Positions 12,929 to 21,805 of a stretch of 64,000 nt of DNA are shown here, piece by piece. A program made the translations under genes and the position numbers. Numbering within the stretch: the stretch's first letter is position 1; each line of letters starts with the position of its first letter. The notes beneath the pieces are model-generated. The model was given only the letters and a program-made list of their open reading frames with translations, was not told where the DNA came from and ran no database searches. This stretch comes from Bacillus sp. B1-b2 (GTDB lineage Bacteria; Bacillota; Bacilli; Bacillales; Cytobacillaceae). The stretch covers positions 62,001 through 126,000 of the forward strand of contig NZ_WEHU01000011.1 of NCBI RefSeq assembly GCF_009183415.1, written 5' to 3'.

Positions 12929-14752
12929 TTGACTGACTTAATGATACAAAAGTTAAGAAACAACGAATACTTTGGAATGCAAGACCAGTTGGATAGTTTA
13001 TACGATGAAAGTGCTAACGGTAGATACTTTAAAACCCTATATGATTTTATCATATCGGAAGAGAACATTAGGTTAGCATATCGGAATATCAAAAGTAACA
13101 CTGGAAGCAAAACAAAGGGCACAAATGGACACACAATCAAACATCTACAAAGTATGGATACCAATAAACTTGTAGCATTAACAAGAAAAAGACTCAAAAA
13201 CTACGAACCTCATTCTGTAAAGAGGGTACTAATACCTAAACCTAATGGCGATATGAGACCACTTGGAATTCCAACAATTGAGGATAGACTAATTCAGCAA
13301 ATGTTTTTGCAAATTCTAGAACCGATTGTGGAAGGAAAGTTTAACTCAAACAGCTTTGGTTTTAGACCAAAAAGAAGTACCCACGATGCATTGGCAAGGT
13401 GTTATCATCTAGTAAATCATAGTTTAAATCATTATGTGGTAGATGTAGACATAAAAGGATTTTTCGATAACGTTAATCACTCCAAGCTTCTCAAACAACT
13501 ATGGACTATTGGAATACGGGACAAACGAGTATTATCTATTATTAAGAAAATGCTTAAAGCTGAAATCAAAGGGATAGGAGTATCAGAGAATGGAACACCA
13601 CAAGGAGGGATATTATCACCCTTACTTGCAAATGTTGTACTTAACGAGTTTGACTGGTGGATTTCAAATCAATGGGAAACAAAACCTACGAGAGTACCTT
13701 ATAAACTAAAAAGAAACAAAACAGATGCCCTAAAGAAAACTAAGCTCAAACCAATGTACCTAGTAAGATACGCGGATGACTTTAAAATCTTTACGAACTC
13801 CTACGATAACGCCAAGAAAATCAAAATAGCCGTCGAAAAATGGCTACAAGAAAGACTTGGATTAGAGACAAGTAAAGAAAAAAGCAAAATTACTAATCTC
13901 CGTAAGAACGGTACAGACTTCTTAGGAATTAGGTTCAGAGCCGTCAAAAAGGGAACTAGAAAAACTGGATATATAGTGAACTCAAAAATGAGTCCCAAAT
14001 CCAAAAATAAGGTAGAAGAAGTAATTAGGCATAAACTTACAAAGATAAGAAAGAGTCCCACGCCAGAAAGAATTATGATGTACAACGCCAATATCCTTGG
14101 AATGCAAAACTATTACAAAATAGCTACTAGAGTATCTCTAGATTTCAATGATATTAGGCATAAAGTGCACAAAAATATTAAATCACTTCTGTATAGAAAT
14201 ATTTTCAACCTAACGATTGAAAAGAACAAAGTGATTGAAAAATTCTACACTGGCTACAATTGTCCTAGATTTAAAAGCAATGGCATATTAGTATATCCGA
14301 TGGAAGCCGTCAGACACGATATACGAGGTCAACGCAAACCAGAATTCACAATTTACAAGGCGAATGACCGAAAAACCATTCACAAAGAGATTATCAACGT
14401 ATCCATTACTGAAATAGAATTGTTTAGAAAAGGTATCTATAAGTCCAAAAGCGTAAAATACGAAGATAATCGTCTAAGTAAATACGTTGCCCAAAAAGGT
14501 TGCTGTGGAATAACGGCTGAAAGATTAACTCCGTTTAACGCAATATGTCACCACAAAAAACCTACTGCCCAAGGTGGAGCTGATGATTACGATAACCTAA
14601 TAATTATTAAAAAGGACTACCATATGCTAATTCACAATAGTAACCCAACACTAAATCCAAAGTACAAAACACTGCTTGAAACTTTTGATTTAAAAGCAGT
14701 TAAAAAACTAAATCAGTTAAGAATGGAAGTAGGAAATCCAAAACTTAGCTGA
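12929..14752 (+). CDS. ltrA: Group II intron-encoded reverse transcriptase/maturase with HNH endonuclease
   Basis: This intron-encoded protein would help the intron RNA fold and splice and would drive retrohoming by target-primed reverse transcription. The 607 residues include the RT blocks RPLGIPTIEDRLIQQ, SFGFRPKRSTHDAL, DVDIKGFFDNVNH and GTPQGGILSPLLANVVLNE, with the catalytic YADD at residues 281-284. The maturase (domain X) region follows, then a C-terminal HNH domain from about residue 520 with paired cysteines and the ICHHKKP-AQGG-DDYDNL core. Translation probably starts at TTG 12929 after GAGGAAGTGA; an in-frame ATG at 12941 is the alternative. No frameshift or internal stop is seen, so the element may still be mobile. 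The symbol is that of the lactococcal family prototype. Confidence 0.93.
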   Translation: MTDLMIQKLRNNEYFGMQDQLDSLYDESANGRYFKTLYDFIISEENIRLAYRNIKSNTGSKTKGTNGHTIKHLQSMDTNKLVALTRKRLKNYEPHSVKRVLIPKPNGDMRPLGIPTIEDRLIQQMFLQILEPIVEGKFNSNSFGFRPKRSTHDALARCYHLVNHSLNHYVVDVDIKGFFDNVNHSKLLKQLWTIGIRDKRVLSIIKKMLKAEIKGIGVSENGTPQGGILSPLLANVVLNEFDWWISNQWETKPTRVPYKLKRNKTDALKKTKLKPMYLVRYADDFKIFTNSYDNAKKIKIAVEKWLQERLGLETSKEKSKITNLRKNGTDFLGIRFRAVKKGTRKTGYIVNSKMSPKSKNKVEEVIRHKLTKIRKSPTPERIMMYNANILGMQNYYKIATRVSLDFNDIRHKVHKNIKSLLYRNIFNLTIEKNKVIEKFYTGYNCPRFKSNGILVYPMEAVRHDIRGQRKPEFTIYKANDRKTIHKEIINVSITEIELFRKGIYKSKSVKYEDNRLSKYVAQKGCCGITAERLTPFNAICHHKKPTAQGGADDYDNLIIIKKDYHMLIHNSNPTLNPKYKTLLETFDLKAVKKLNQLRMEVGNPKLS

Positions 14753-14778
14753 ATAACTTCGACAATGTTAACGATGGA

Positions 14779-14862
14779 ACGCCGTATGACACTGAAAGGG
14801 TCACGTACGGTGTGAGATGGGGGAAAAGCTGGAGATAACTTCAAATGCTTACCTATCATCAT
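14779..14862 (+). ncRNA. Group II intron domains V and VI
   Basis: Domain V is the short hairpin built from ACGCCGT and ACGGTGT, with an upper stem and a TGAAAG loop; its catalytic triad position reads CGC. Domain VI pairs GATGGGGG (14816-14823) with CC-T-TCATC (14852-14860) and leaves A14855 unpaired as the branch nucleotide. These two elements fix the 3' end of the intron and are the strongest evidence that it is a self-splicing group II ribozyme. Confidence 0.88.
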
Positions 14863-16268
14863 ACTTCTCCGGAGAATATCAACCAATTGCCCATAACTAT
14901 ACCAAGGAACTATTTGGTGAAGAATACGTTTACCGTGCTGGAACCATTGGTACAGTTGCAGATAAAACAGCGTATGGCTATGTAAAAGCATATCAAAATG
15001 ATAATAATCTGCAAATAAGAGGGGCAGAAATTGATAGATTAGCATCTGGTTGTACTGGTGTTAAAAGAACAACAGGTCAGCATCCAGGTGGAATCATTGT
15101 AATACCTGACTATATGGATGTATATGATTTTACGCCTATACAATTTCCTGCAGATGACCGTAATTCAGAGTGGAAAACAACTCACTTCGATTTCCATTCC
15201 ATTCATGATAATGTTTTAAAGCTAGATATACTAGGACACGATGATCCAACTGTAATTAGGATGCTTCAGGACTTAAGTGGTATAGATCCAAAGACTATTC
15301 CAACAGATGATCCAGAAGTAATGAAGATATTTAGTGGTACAGAATCTTTAGGTGTTACTCCAGAACAAATTTATTGTAAAACAGGAACGTTTGGAATACC
15401 TGAGTTTGGGACAAAATTTGTTCGACAAATGCTTGAAGATACAAAACCAACAACTTTCTCAGAATTAGTACAGATATCAGGATTATCACACGGAACAGAT
15501 GTATGGCTAGGTAATGCACAAGAACTAATTCATAATAATATTTGTAATTTAAGTGAAGTAATTGGTTGTCGTGATGATATCATGGTATATCTGATTTATC
15601 AGGGATTAGAGCCAAGTTTTGCCTTTAAAATCATGGAAAGTGTGCGTAAAGGTAAAGGGCTAAGTGATGATATGGAAGAGGAAATGCGCAAGAATGAAGT
15701 GCCTGAATGGTATATAGATTCTTGTAAAAAGATAAAATATATGTTTCCTAAGGCGCATGCGGCAGCATATGTATTAATGGCTGTAAGAATTGCTTATTTT
15801 AAAGTGCATCATGCCCTTCTGTATTACGCAGCCTATTTTACCGTGCGCGCAGATGATTTTGATGTAGATGCCATGGTAAAAGGGTCTGAAAGTATAAAAG
15901 CAGTTATTGATGATATAAGTAGTAAAGGACTTGAAGCCTCTACGAAAGAAAAAAACCTGTTAACAGTAATGGAAATTGCATTTGAAATGGTGGAAAGAGG
16001 ATATAACTTTAAAAAGGTGGACTTATATAAATCTAGTGCATCTGAATTTCTTATAGAGGGAAACTCCTTAATTCCGCCATTTAATAGTATTCCAGGGCTT
16101 GGAACAAATGCAGCCATCAATATAGTGCAAGCAAGGAAAGATGGAGAATTTCTATCAAAAGAAGATTTACAACAACGTGGAAAGGTTTCTAAAACCATTA
16201 TGCAATACTTAGATAACCACGGATGTTTAGGAGATATGCCTGATCAAAATCAGCTTTCATTGTTCTAG
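14863..16268 (+). CDS. polC: DNA polymerase III PolC, 3' exon (residues 972-1439)
   Basis: This exon continues PolC from the third residue after the DID active-site motif. Its first codons complete Asn972 and read [20 protein letters not shown]. Downstream are the polymerase palm and fingers, including [14 protein letters not shown], and the tail with the helix-hairpin-helix ([15 protein letters not shown]) and the C-terminal QLSLF, a clamp-binding type motif. Bases 14817-14862, although open in the same frame, belong to the intron and should not be translated as PolC. The exons total 1,439 residues, close to the 1,437 of B. subtilis PolC. Without splicing this half has no proper start. Confidence 0.95.
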
Positions 16269-16315
16269 AAGTTCCATGTAATATATGGACAAACCTTGAA
16301 TTAGCGGACTTTCAT

Positions 16316-16344
16316 TTGCATAAATCATGTGGTTATGGTATAGT
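16316..16344 (+). promoter_or_regulatory. Sigma-A promoter of the rimP-nusA-infB operon
   Basis: TTGCAT (16316-16321) and TATAGT (16339-16344) are spaced by 17 bases. The predicted start near 16351 is about 195 bases before rimP. Confidence 0.65.
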
Positions 16345-16377
16345 TTATTTGGAAATACTAAAGATAACTTTCACGAG

Positions 16378-16441
16378 TAGAGAGTGGGGCAACCCACTCT
16401 TTCCTGTTTGTTGTAGGCATTTTTTGCAAATGACAGGGCTA
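16378..16441 (+). promoter_or_regulatory. Structured leader of the rimP-nusA operon
   Basis: A perfect hairpin, AGAGTGGG-GCAA-CCCACTCT, carries a GNRA tetraloop. A second hairpin follows, built from CCTGT and ACAGG with an inner stem. The first is followed by TTTCCTGTTTG, so it may be an attenuator or a processing/protein-binding site. A role in feedback control of the nusA operon is inference. Confidence 0.5.
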
Positions 16442-16547
16442 ATAGATAGTTAACTTTAGGCAGCCTATACATATGAAACCAAATGAATATTTTTAGGTTG
16501 ACCTAAAAAACATAATGAATGGTTCCTTGCTAGAGGAGGGAAAAATT

Positions 16548-17018
16548 ATGAGCAAAGTAACAGAAATTGTTGAAGAAATGGTAGAACCAATCTTACAAGA
16601 GCTGAAATTAGAATTAGTAGATGTAGAATATGTAAAAGAAGGTCCAAACTGGTTTCTTCGAGTATATATTGACAAAGAAACAGGTGTGGATATAGATGAA
16701 TGTGCAGAGGTTAGTGAAAAGCTAAGCGAAAAACTGGACGCAGTCGATCCTATTAAAGAAAATTATTTTCTGGAAGTATCTTCCCCTGGTGCGGAAAGAC
16801 CTTTGAAAAAAGACAAAGATTTTGAAAAATCAATTGGTAAGAATGTGCATATAAAGACATATGAACCTATTGAAAACGAAAAGACTTTCGAAGGAGTTTT
16901 GTCAGCTTTTGATGGCAAAACGGTTACTGTGGAAGTCAGAATTAAAACGAGAAAGAAAATAATAGAAATACCTTATGAAAAGGTTGCTAAGGCAAGATTG
17001 GCTGTAAGCTTTTCTTAA
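16548..17018 (+). CDS. rimP: Ribosome maturation factor RimP
   Basis: RimP (YlxS in B. subtilis) assists late 30S subunit assembly. The start at 16548 is chosen over the upstream in-frame ATG at 16515 because AGAGGAGGG precedes it and the resulting 156 residues equal the B. subtilis protein length. The conserved [18 protein letters not shown] and [12 protein letters not shown] blocks are visible. It is the first gene of the nusA-infB operon, which combines transcription elongation and translation initiation factors. Confidence 0.96.
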   Translation: MSKVTEIVEEMVEPILQELKLELVDVEYVKEGPNWFLRVYIDKETGVDIDECAEVSEKLSEKLDAVDPIKENYFLEVSSPGAERPLKKDKDFEKSIGKNVHIKTYEPIENEKTFEGVLSAFDGKTVTVEVRIKTRKKIIEIPYEKVAKARLAVSFS

Positions 17019-17119
17019 TTTTCTTTCCTAAATAAAGGAACAATTCTATTGACAAAGAAACATCTCTATTTGTTGGGTCAATAGGTTTTATATTAGAGAT
17101 TAAAGGGGGATACACGCTC

Positions 17120-18250
17120 ATGAGCAGTGAATTAGTTGATGCTCTAGTGTTACTTGAAAAAGAAAAAGGAATTTCGCGTGCGGTGATTATGGATGCAATT
17201 GAAGCAGCACTCATTTCAGCTTATCGTCGAAATTTCAACCAAGCACAAAATGTGCGCATTGATTTAAATTTAGGTGTTGGATCTATGCGTGTTTTTGCAA
17301 GAAAAGAAGTGGTCGATCAAGTTTTTGATCCTCGTCTAGAAATTTCATTAGAGGATGCACAAAAGATCAACCCAAATTATGAAATAGAAGATATAGTAGA
17401 GTTAGAAGTTACACCAAAAGACTTTGGTCGTATTGCAGCACAAACTGCAAAGCAAGTGGTAACACAACGTGTCCGTGAAGCGGAAAGAGGCATTATTTAT
17501 TCTGAGTTTATTGACCGCGAAGAAGATATAATGACTGGTATTGTTCAACGTCAAGATAGTAAATTTATCTATGTAAGCTTAGGTAAAATTGAAGCTATCC
17601 TACCAACTAATGAACAAATGCCAAATGAACATTATAAACCTCATGAGCGCATTAAAGTCTTTTTAACAAAAGTGGAAAAAACCACAAAAGGTCCACAAAT
17701 TTATGTGTCTAGAACTCATCCTGGTTTATTAAAGAGATTATTTGAAATGGAAGTACCAGAAATTTTTGATGGTACTGTAGAAATAAAATCAGTAGCACGT
17801 GAGGCTGGCGATCGTTCTAAGATTTCTGTATACTCTGCTAACGAAGAGGTAGATCCAGTAGGTTCATGCGTAGGACCAAAAGGAACTCGTGTACAAGCTA
17901 TTGTAAATGAGTTAAAAGGGGAAAAAATTGATATTGTCAATTGGTCAAATGACCCAACTGTTTTTGTAGCAAACGCATTAAGTCCTTCCAAAGTTTTAGA
18001 AGTAATTGTAAACGAGGAAGAAAAAGCAACAACGGTTGTAGTACCAGATTATCAATTATCATTAGCAATCGGTAAAAGAGGCCAAAATGCTCGTTTAGCC
18101 GCTAAGCTAACTGGATGGAAAATTGATATTAAATCAGAGTCTGAAGCTAGAGAATCAGGAATCTATCCAACAGAAAATACTCTAATCAACTTCGATGATG
18201 AAGAAGTAGAAGAAGAGGAATTTCGCTTAAATACGGAAGATTTTGAGTGA
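17120..18250 (+). CDS. nusA: Transcription elongation/termination factor NusA
   Basis: NusA binds RNA polymerase and controls pausing, termination and antitermination. The 376-residue product has an N-terminal polymerase-binding domain, an S1 domain (DIMTGIVQRQDSKFIYVSLG, about residue 135) and two KH domains, including VGPKGTRVQAIVNEL and AIGKRGQNARLAAKLTGW. The C terminus is a short acidic tail (DDEEVEEEEF), as in Bacillus, without the extra repeats of the E. coli protein. The start at 17120 has AAAGGGGG upstream. Confidence 0.97.
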   Translation: MSSELVDALVLLEKEKGISRAVIMDAIEAALISAYRRNFNQAQNVRIDLNLGVGSMRVFARKEVVDQVFDPRLEISLEDAQKINPNYEIEDIVELEVTPKDFGRIAAQTAKQVVTQRVREAERGIIYSEFIDREEDIMTGIVQRQDSKFIYVSLGKIEAILPTNEQMPNEHYKPHERIKVFLTKVEKTTKGPQIYVSRTHPGLLKRLFEMEVPEIFDGTVEIKSVAREAGDRSKISVYSANEEVDPVGSCVGPKGTRVQAIVNELKGEKIDIVNWSNDPTVFVANALSPSKVLEVIVNEEEKATTVVVPDYQLSLAIGKRGQNARLAAKLTGWKIDIKSESEARESGIYPTENTLINFDDEEVEEEEFRLNTEDFE

Positions 18251-18259
18251 TTGAGGTGA

Positions 18260-18550
18260 ATGTGTGTGAACAATCGTAGAAAAGTTCCAATGCGTAAATG
18301 TGTCGCTACAGGTGAAATGAAACCGAAAAAAGAACTAGTTCGCATCGTTCGATCTAAAGAAGGAATTGTATCTATCGATATAACTGGCAAGAAATCAGGT
18401 CGTGGAGCATATCTTTCTATGGATAAAGAAGCAGTACTTTTGGCCAAGAAAAAAAACATTCTTTCTAACCAACTCGAGGTGAAAGTGGAAGATACCATTT
18501 ATGACGAGTTATTAGATCTAATCGAAGAGGAGCAACGACAATCCAGATGA
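18260..18550 (+). CDS. rnpM: YlxR family RNA-binding protein (RNase P modulator RnpM)
   Basis: This 96-residue basic protein is the YlxR family member of the nusA operon; the B. subtilis homologue has been reported to bind and modulate RNase [24 protein letters not shown] and GRGAYLS are the conserved family blocks. The start at 18260 follows GAGGTG closely; a GTG at 18266 is possible. The stop overlaps the ylxQ start by four bases (ATGA), so the two are translationally coupled. Confidence 0.93.
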   Translation: MCVNNRRKVPMRKCVATGEMKPKKELVRIVRSKEGIVSIDITGKKSGRGAYLSMDKEAVLLAKKKNILSNQLEVKVEDTIYDELLDLIEEEQRQSR

Positions 18551-18849
18551 ACGAGAACAAGTGGATGTCATTACTTGGCTTAGCAAATCGAGCACGGAAA
18601 ATTATTTCTGGTGAGGAACTGTCCGTAAAAGAAATTAGAAGTGGAAACGCAAAACTAATATTATTGTCTGAGGATGCTTCACATAACACAACAAAAAAAA
18701 TCACGGACAAGTGCAACTCATATAAGGTGCCTGTCAAGTTGGTTCCTAATAGAGAAATGCTAGGAAAAGCAATTGGCAAAGAGCAAAGAGTAGTAGTTGC
18801 TGTGTTAGATAATGGCTTTGCGAAGAAACTTTTAACGCTGCTCGATTAA
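18547..18849 (+). CDS. ylxQ: L7Ae-family ribosomal/K-turn RNA-binding protein YlxQ
   Basis: YlxQ is a 100-residue member of the L7Ae/L30e/S12e family, which binds kink-turns in RNA. It shows the [17 protein letters not shown] terminus, the [13 protein letters not shown] motif and the hydrophobic C-terminal half typical of the fold. It starts inside the rnpM stop region and precedes infB by 19 bases. Its cellular role is not well defined in the family. Confidence 0.92.
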   Translation: MNENKWMSLLGLANRARKIISGEELSVKEIRSGNAKLILLSEDASHNTTKKITDKCNSYKVPVKLVPNREMLGKAIGKEQRVVVAVLDNGFAKKLLTLLD

Positions 18850-18868
18850 TTCTAGCGGGGGTGAAATG

Positions 18869-21040
18869 ATGAGTAAAGTGCGAGTATATGAATATGCAAA
18901 AAAACATAATATTTCAAGCAAAGATGTTATTTCAAAATTAAAAGAATTGGGCGTTGAAGTGTCCAATCACATGACTACGTTAGAAGAAGATACAGTTAAG
19001 AAATTGGAAAGTTTTTATAATAAAAAAACGGAAGAATCGACACAAAATAAACCTGTGACAAAGAATATTGCAGAGGTATATGAAGCGGAAAGTGATGCAA
19101 TGGCTGAAAAAGGTAAAGTAAACACACCTGGAAAAACAACTAAAGACAACAATAAAGGCGGCTTTAATAAGCCAAAAGGCAATAATTTTAATAATAACAA
19201 CAATAAGAGAAACAATAATAACAACCGTAAAGGGAAGCAAAATCCTGTTCCTCAAGCACCACCAGCACCAAGAAAGGAAAAGGAACTTCCTGAAAAAATT
19301 ACGTTTGTTGAATCATTAACAGTTGGGGAACTTGCAAAAAAATTGTATCGTGAACCATCTGAGATCATTAAAAAATTATTTATGCTTGGTGTAATGGCAA
19401 CTATTAACCAAGAATTAGATAAAGATGCAATTGAGTTAATTTGTACAGATTACGGTGTGGAAGTAGAAGAAGAAATTCTTGTTGATACTACTGATTTAGA
19501 AGTGTATTTTACAGATGATGAAGATGCAGCATTAGTGGAGCGTCCATCTGTTGTTACAATCATGGGACACGTTGACCATGGTAAAACAACGCTTTTAGAT
19601 AGCATTCGTAACACAAAAGTAACAGCTGGTGAAGCTGGTGGTATTACACAGCATATCGGTGCTTACCAAATTGAAGATAATGATAAGAAAATTACGTTCT
19701 TAGATACTCCTGGGCATGCTGCCTTCACTACAATGCGTGCACGTGGTGCTAAAATTACGGATATTACCATCCTAGTTGTTGCAGCGGATGATGGAGTAAT
19801 GCCTCAAACTATTGAAGCAATCAACCATGCTAAAGCAGCAGAAGTACCAATCATCGTAGCAGTAAACAAAATGGATAAACCAACCGCTAACCCAGACCGT
19901 GTTATGCAAGAATTAACAGAACATGGATTAGTACCAGAGGCATGGGGTGGAGAAACTATATTTGTTCCACTATCAGCGTTAACAGGAGAAGGCATTGATT
20001 CTCTACTTGAAATGATCTTACTTGTAAGTGAAGTAGAAGAATATAAAGCGAATCCAAATCGTCATGCTGTTGGAACGGTAATAGAAGCAGAGCTAGATAA
20101 AGGGAAAGGTTCTGTTGCTACATTACTTGTTCAAAATGGAACATTAAATGTAGGAGATCCAATTGTTGTTGGAGCTACATTTGGACGTGTTCGTGCAATG
20201 GTGAATGATCTTGGTAGAAGAGTAAAAACTGCTGGACCATCTACTCCTGTTGAAATTACAGGATTGAATGATGTACCTCAAGCAGGTGACCGCTTTGTTG
20301 TTTTTAAAGATGAAAAAACAGCAAGACAAGTCGGGGAAGCTCGTTCTTCACAAGCAATTCAAGCACAAAGATCGGAAAAAGCAAGAATTAGTCTTGATAA
20401 CCTCTTCGAACATATGAAGCAAGGGGAAATGAAAGACTTAAACATTGTTATGAAAGCAGATGTTCAAGGTTCTGCTGAAGCATTAGCTGCAGCTCTTTAC
20501 AAAATAGAAGTAGAAGGTGTTAACGTAAAAATTATCCATACGGGTGTTGGTGCGATTAATGAATCTGATATTACGCTTGCAGCTGCATCTAATGCAATAG
20601 TGATTGGATTCAACGTTAGACCAGATGTGAATGCTAAACGTGCTGCAGATGCTGAAGAAGTAGATGTACGCTTACACCGTATTATCTATAAAGTAATTGA
20701 AGAAATTGAAGCAGCGATGAAAGGAATGCTAGACCCAGAATTCCAAGAAAAAATTATCGGTCAAGCAGAAATTCGTCAAACAATCAAAGTTTCTAAAATC
20801 GGAACAATCGCCGGTTCTTATGTTACAGATGGTAAAATTACAAGAGATTCAGGCATTCGCTTAATTCGTGGCGGTATCGTAATCTTTGAAGGGGAAATTG
20901 ATACTCTTAAACGTTTCAAAGATGATGTGAAAGAAGTAAGTCAAGGTTACGAATGTGGTATTACCATTAAAAACTTCAATGATGTTAAAGAAGGCGATAT
21001 TATTGAAGCATACGTAATGGAAGAAATTGAGCGTAAATGA
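18869..21040 (+). CDS. infB: Translation initiation factor IF-2
   Basis: IF-2 is the GTPase that brings initiator tRNA to the 30S subunit and promotes subunit joining. The G motifs are clear: [16 protein letters not shown] and NKMD; IF-2 N-terminal modules lie at residues 1-55 and around 155-205. Between them is a low-complexity Asn/Lys/Gly linker (about residues 95-130) with runs of up to five asparagines. The start at 18869 has a better distance to GGGGGTG than the adjacent in-frame ATG at 18866; the choice changes one residue. The stop overlaps ylxP. Confidence 0.96.
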   Translation: MSKVRVYEYAKKHNISSKDVISKLKELGVEVSNHMTTLEEDTVKKLESFYNKKTEESTQNKPVTKNIAEVYEAESDAMAEKGKVNTPGKTTKDNNKGGFNKPKGNNFNNNNNKRNNNNNRKGKQNPVPQAPPAPRKEKELPEKITFVESLTVGELAKKLYREPSEIIKKLFMLGVMATINQELDKDAIELICTDYGVEVEEEILVDTTDLEVYFTDDEDAALVERPSVVTIMGHVDHGKTTLLDSIRNTKVTAGEAGGITQHIGAYQIEDNDKKITFLDTPGHAAFTTMRARGAKITDITILVVAADDGVMPQTIEAINHAKAAEVPIIVAVNKMDKPTANPDRVMQELTEHGLVPEAWGGETIFVPLSALTGEGIDSLLEMILLVSEVEEYKANPNRHAVGTVIEAELDKGKGSVATLLVQNGTLNVGDPIVVGATFGRVRAMVNDLGRRVKTAGPSTPVEITGLNDVPQAGDRFVVFKDEKTARQVGEARSSQAIQAQRSEKARISLDNLFEHMKQGEMKDLNIVMKADVQGSAEALAAALYKIEVEGVNVKIIHTGVGAINESDITLAAASNAIVIGFNVRPDVNAKRAADAEEVDVRLHRIIYKVIEEIEAAMKGMLDPEFQEKIIGQAEIRQTIKVSKIGTIAGSYVTDGKITRDSGIRLIRGGIVIFEGEIDTLKRFKDDVKEVSQGYECGITIKNFNDVKEGDIIEAYVMEEIERK

Positions 21041-21318
21041 TTATTGGCTTAATGACAGTGGAATGTATCATTTATGATGCTCACTCATTAAAAGAAAAGC
21101 GGGCGGTTCTTCAAAGAATTACCACCCGCTTAAAGCAAAAGTTTAATGTGTCTATTTCAGAAATAGACTTTCAAGACACCTGGCAAAGAACAAAGTTAGC
21201 TGTAGTTACAGTTGCAAGTGTCCAAGCTACTTGTGATGCAGTCTTACAGCAAGTTCAAAAATTTATTGATTCTTTTCCAGAAATAGAAAGAACCATTACA
21301 GATTTAGAATGGCTTTAA
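21037..21318 (+). CDS. ylxP: YlxP family protein (DUF503)
   Basis: This conserved 93-residue protein of the nusA-infB operon has a ferredoxin-like fold and no firmly assigned function. The family pattern [20 protein letters not shown] at the N terminus is present. Its ATG overlaps the infB stop (ATGA), and it lies directly before rbfA, so a link to translation or ribosome assembly is inferred only from position. Confidence 0.92.
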   Translation: MIIGLMTVECIIYDAHSLKEKRAVLQRITTRLKQKFNVSISEIDFQDTWQRTKLAVVTVASVQATCDAVLQQVQKFIDSFPEIERTITDLEWL

Positions 21319-21338
21319 TAAATGAGGTGAATTGCGCG

Positions 21339-21695
21339 ATGAGTCTAAGACCAAATCGTGTTGGTGAACAAATGAAGAAGGAACTTGGCGAGATTATTAG
21401 TCGTAAAATTAAAGATCCTCGCATCGGTTTCGTTACAGTAACAGATGTAAATGTTACAGGTGACCTTCAACAAGCAACTGTGTATATTTCTGTCTTGGGT
21501 GACCAAGAACAAAGAGAAAATACACTTCAAGGACTAGCGAAAGCGAAAGGATTTATCCGTTCTGAGATCGGACAAAGAATTCGTTTACGTAAAACTCCAG
21601 AGATTACTTTTGAGTTTGATGAATCCATTGATTATGGAAATAGAATTGATACACTTCTGAATCAAATCTCAAAAGAAAATCATTCAGAAGATTAA
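21339..21695 (+). CDS. rbfA: Ribosome-binding factor A
   Basis: RbfA is a cold-responsive 30S assembly factor that acts on the 5' end region of 16S rRNA. The start at 21339 is preferred to the in-frame ATG at 21309 because GAGGTGA precedes it and the earlier start would overlap ylxP. The 118-residue product carries the KH-type [22 protein letters not shown] and the [20 protein letters not shown] motif. Confidence 0.96.
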   Translation: MSLRPNRVGEQMKKELGEIISRKIKDPRIGFVTVTDVNVTGDLQQATVYISVLGDQEQRENTLQGLAKAKGFIRSEIGQRIRLRKTPEITFEFDESIDYGNRIDTLLNQISKENHSED

Positions 21696-21703
21696 TATTT
21701 ACG

Positions 21704-21780
21704 ATGGCTCCTACTAATGTTCTTTCCCTAAAAAGGTGTTCCCTTCTTAGATAGAAAGGATAAAATAGGAGCCATTTTTT
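21704..21780 (+). terminator. Terminator-like hairpin after rbfA
   Basis: ATGGCTCCTA (21704) pairs with TAGGAGCCAT (21766), followed by TTTTT. The loop is long, about 52 bases, so the element could be a terminator or a weak attenuator between rbfA and truB. Confidence 0.55.
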
Positions 21781-21805
21781 ATAGGATAGAAAGGATAGGA
21801 ATAGA

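Larger units (their letters stand above)
12193..14862 (+). mobile_element. Group II intron inserted in polC, same strand
   Basis: The element starts with GTGCG, the group II 5' consensus, and ends in AT. Near its 3' end is a domain V hairpin (14779-14813) and a domain VI stem (14816-14860). In domain VI, A14855 is bulged, eight bases from the 3' end, where the lariat branch point belongs. Removing 12193-14862 joins GATCTCA to ACTTCTCC and restores the reading frame of PolC as Asp-Leu-Asn-Phe-Ser-Gly-Glu. The length is 2,670 bases, with an intact intron-encoded protein at 12929-14752. The non-coding 5' portion (12193-12928) would hold domains I-III. A candidate EBS2 (CAGTATC, 12453-12459) can pair with exon bases 12180-12186 (GATATTG) over seven positions with one G-U pair. 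I did not establish EBS1 firmly; TGAG at 12543 could pair with the terminal CTCA. Splicing itself is inferred, not observed. Confidence 0.93.

Noticed and set aside
14817-14862. A separate start for the PolC C-terminal half at ATG 14817
   Set aside because: The first 15 codons are intron domain VI sequence. The open frame there is fortuitous.
9279-16268. polC as a frameshifted or disrupted pseudogene
   Set aside because: The interruption has exact group II boundaries, a domain V/VI structure and an intact intron gene, and excision restores the frame and a normal PolC length. Loss of polC would be lethal.
18980-19255. Leucine/isoleucine-rich minus-strand frames
   Set aside because: They are the antisense shadow of the Asn/Lys-rich IF-2 linker.
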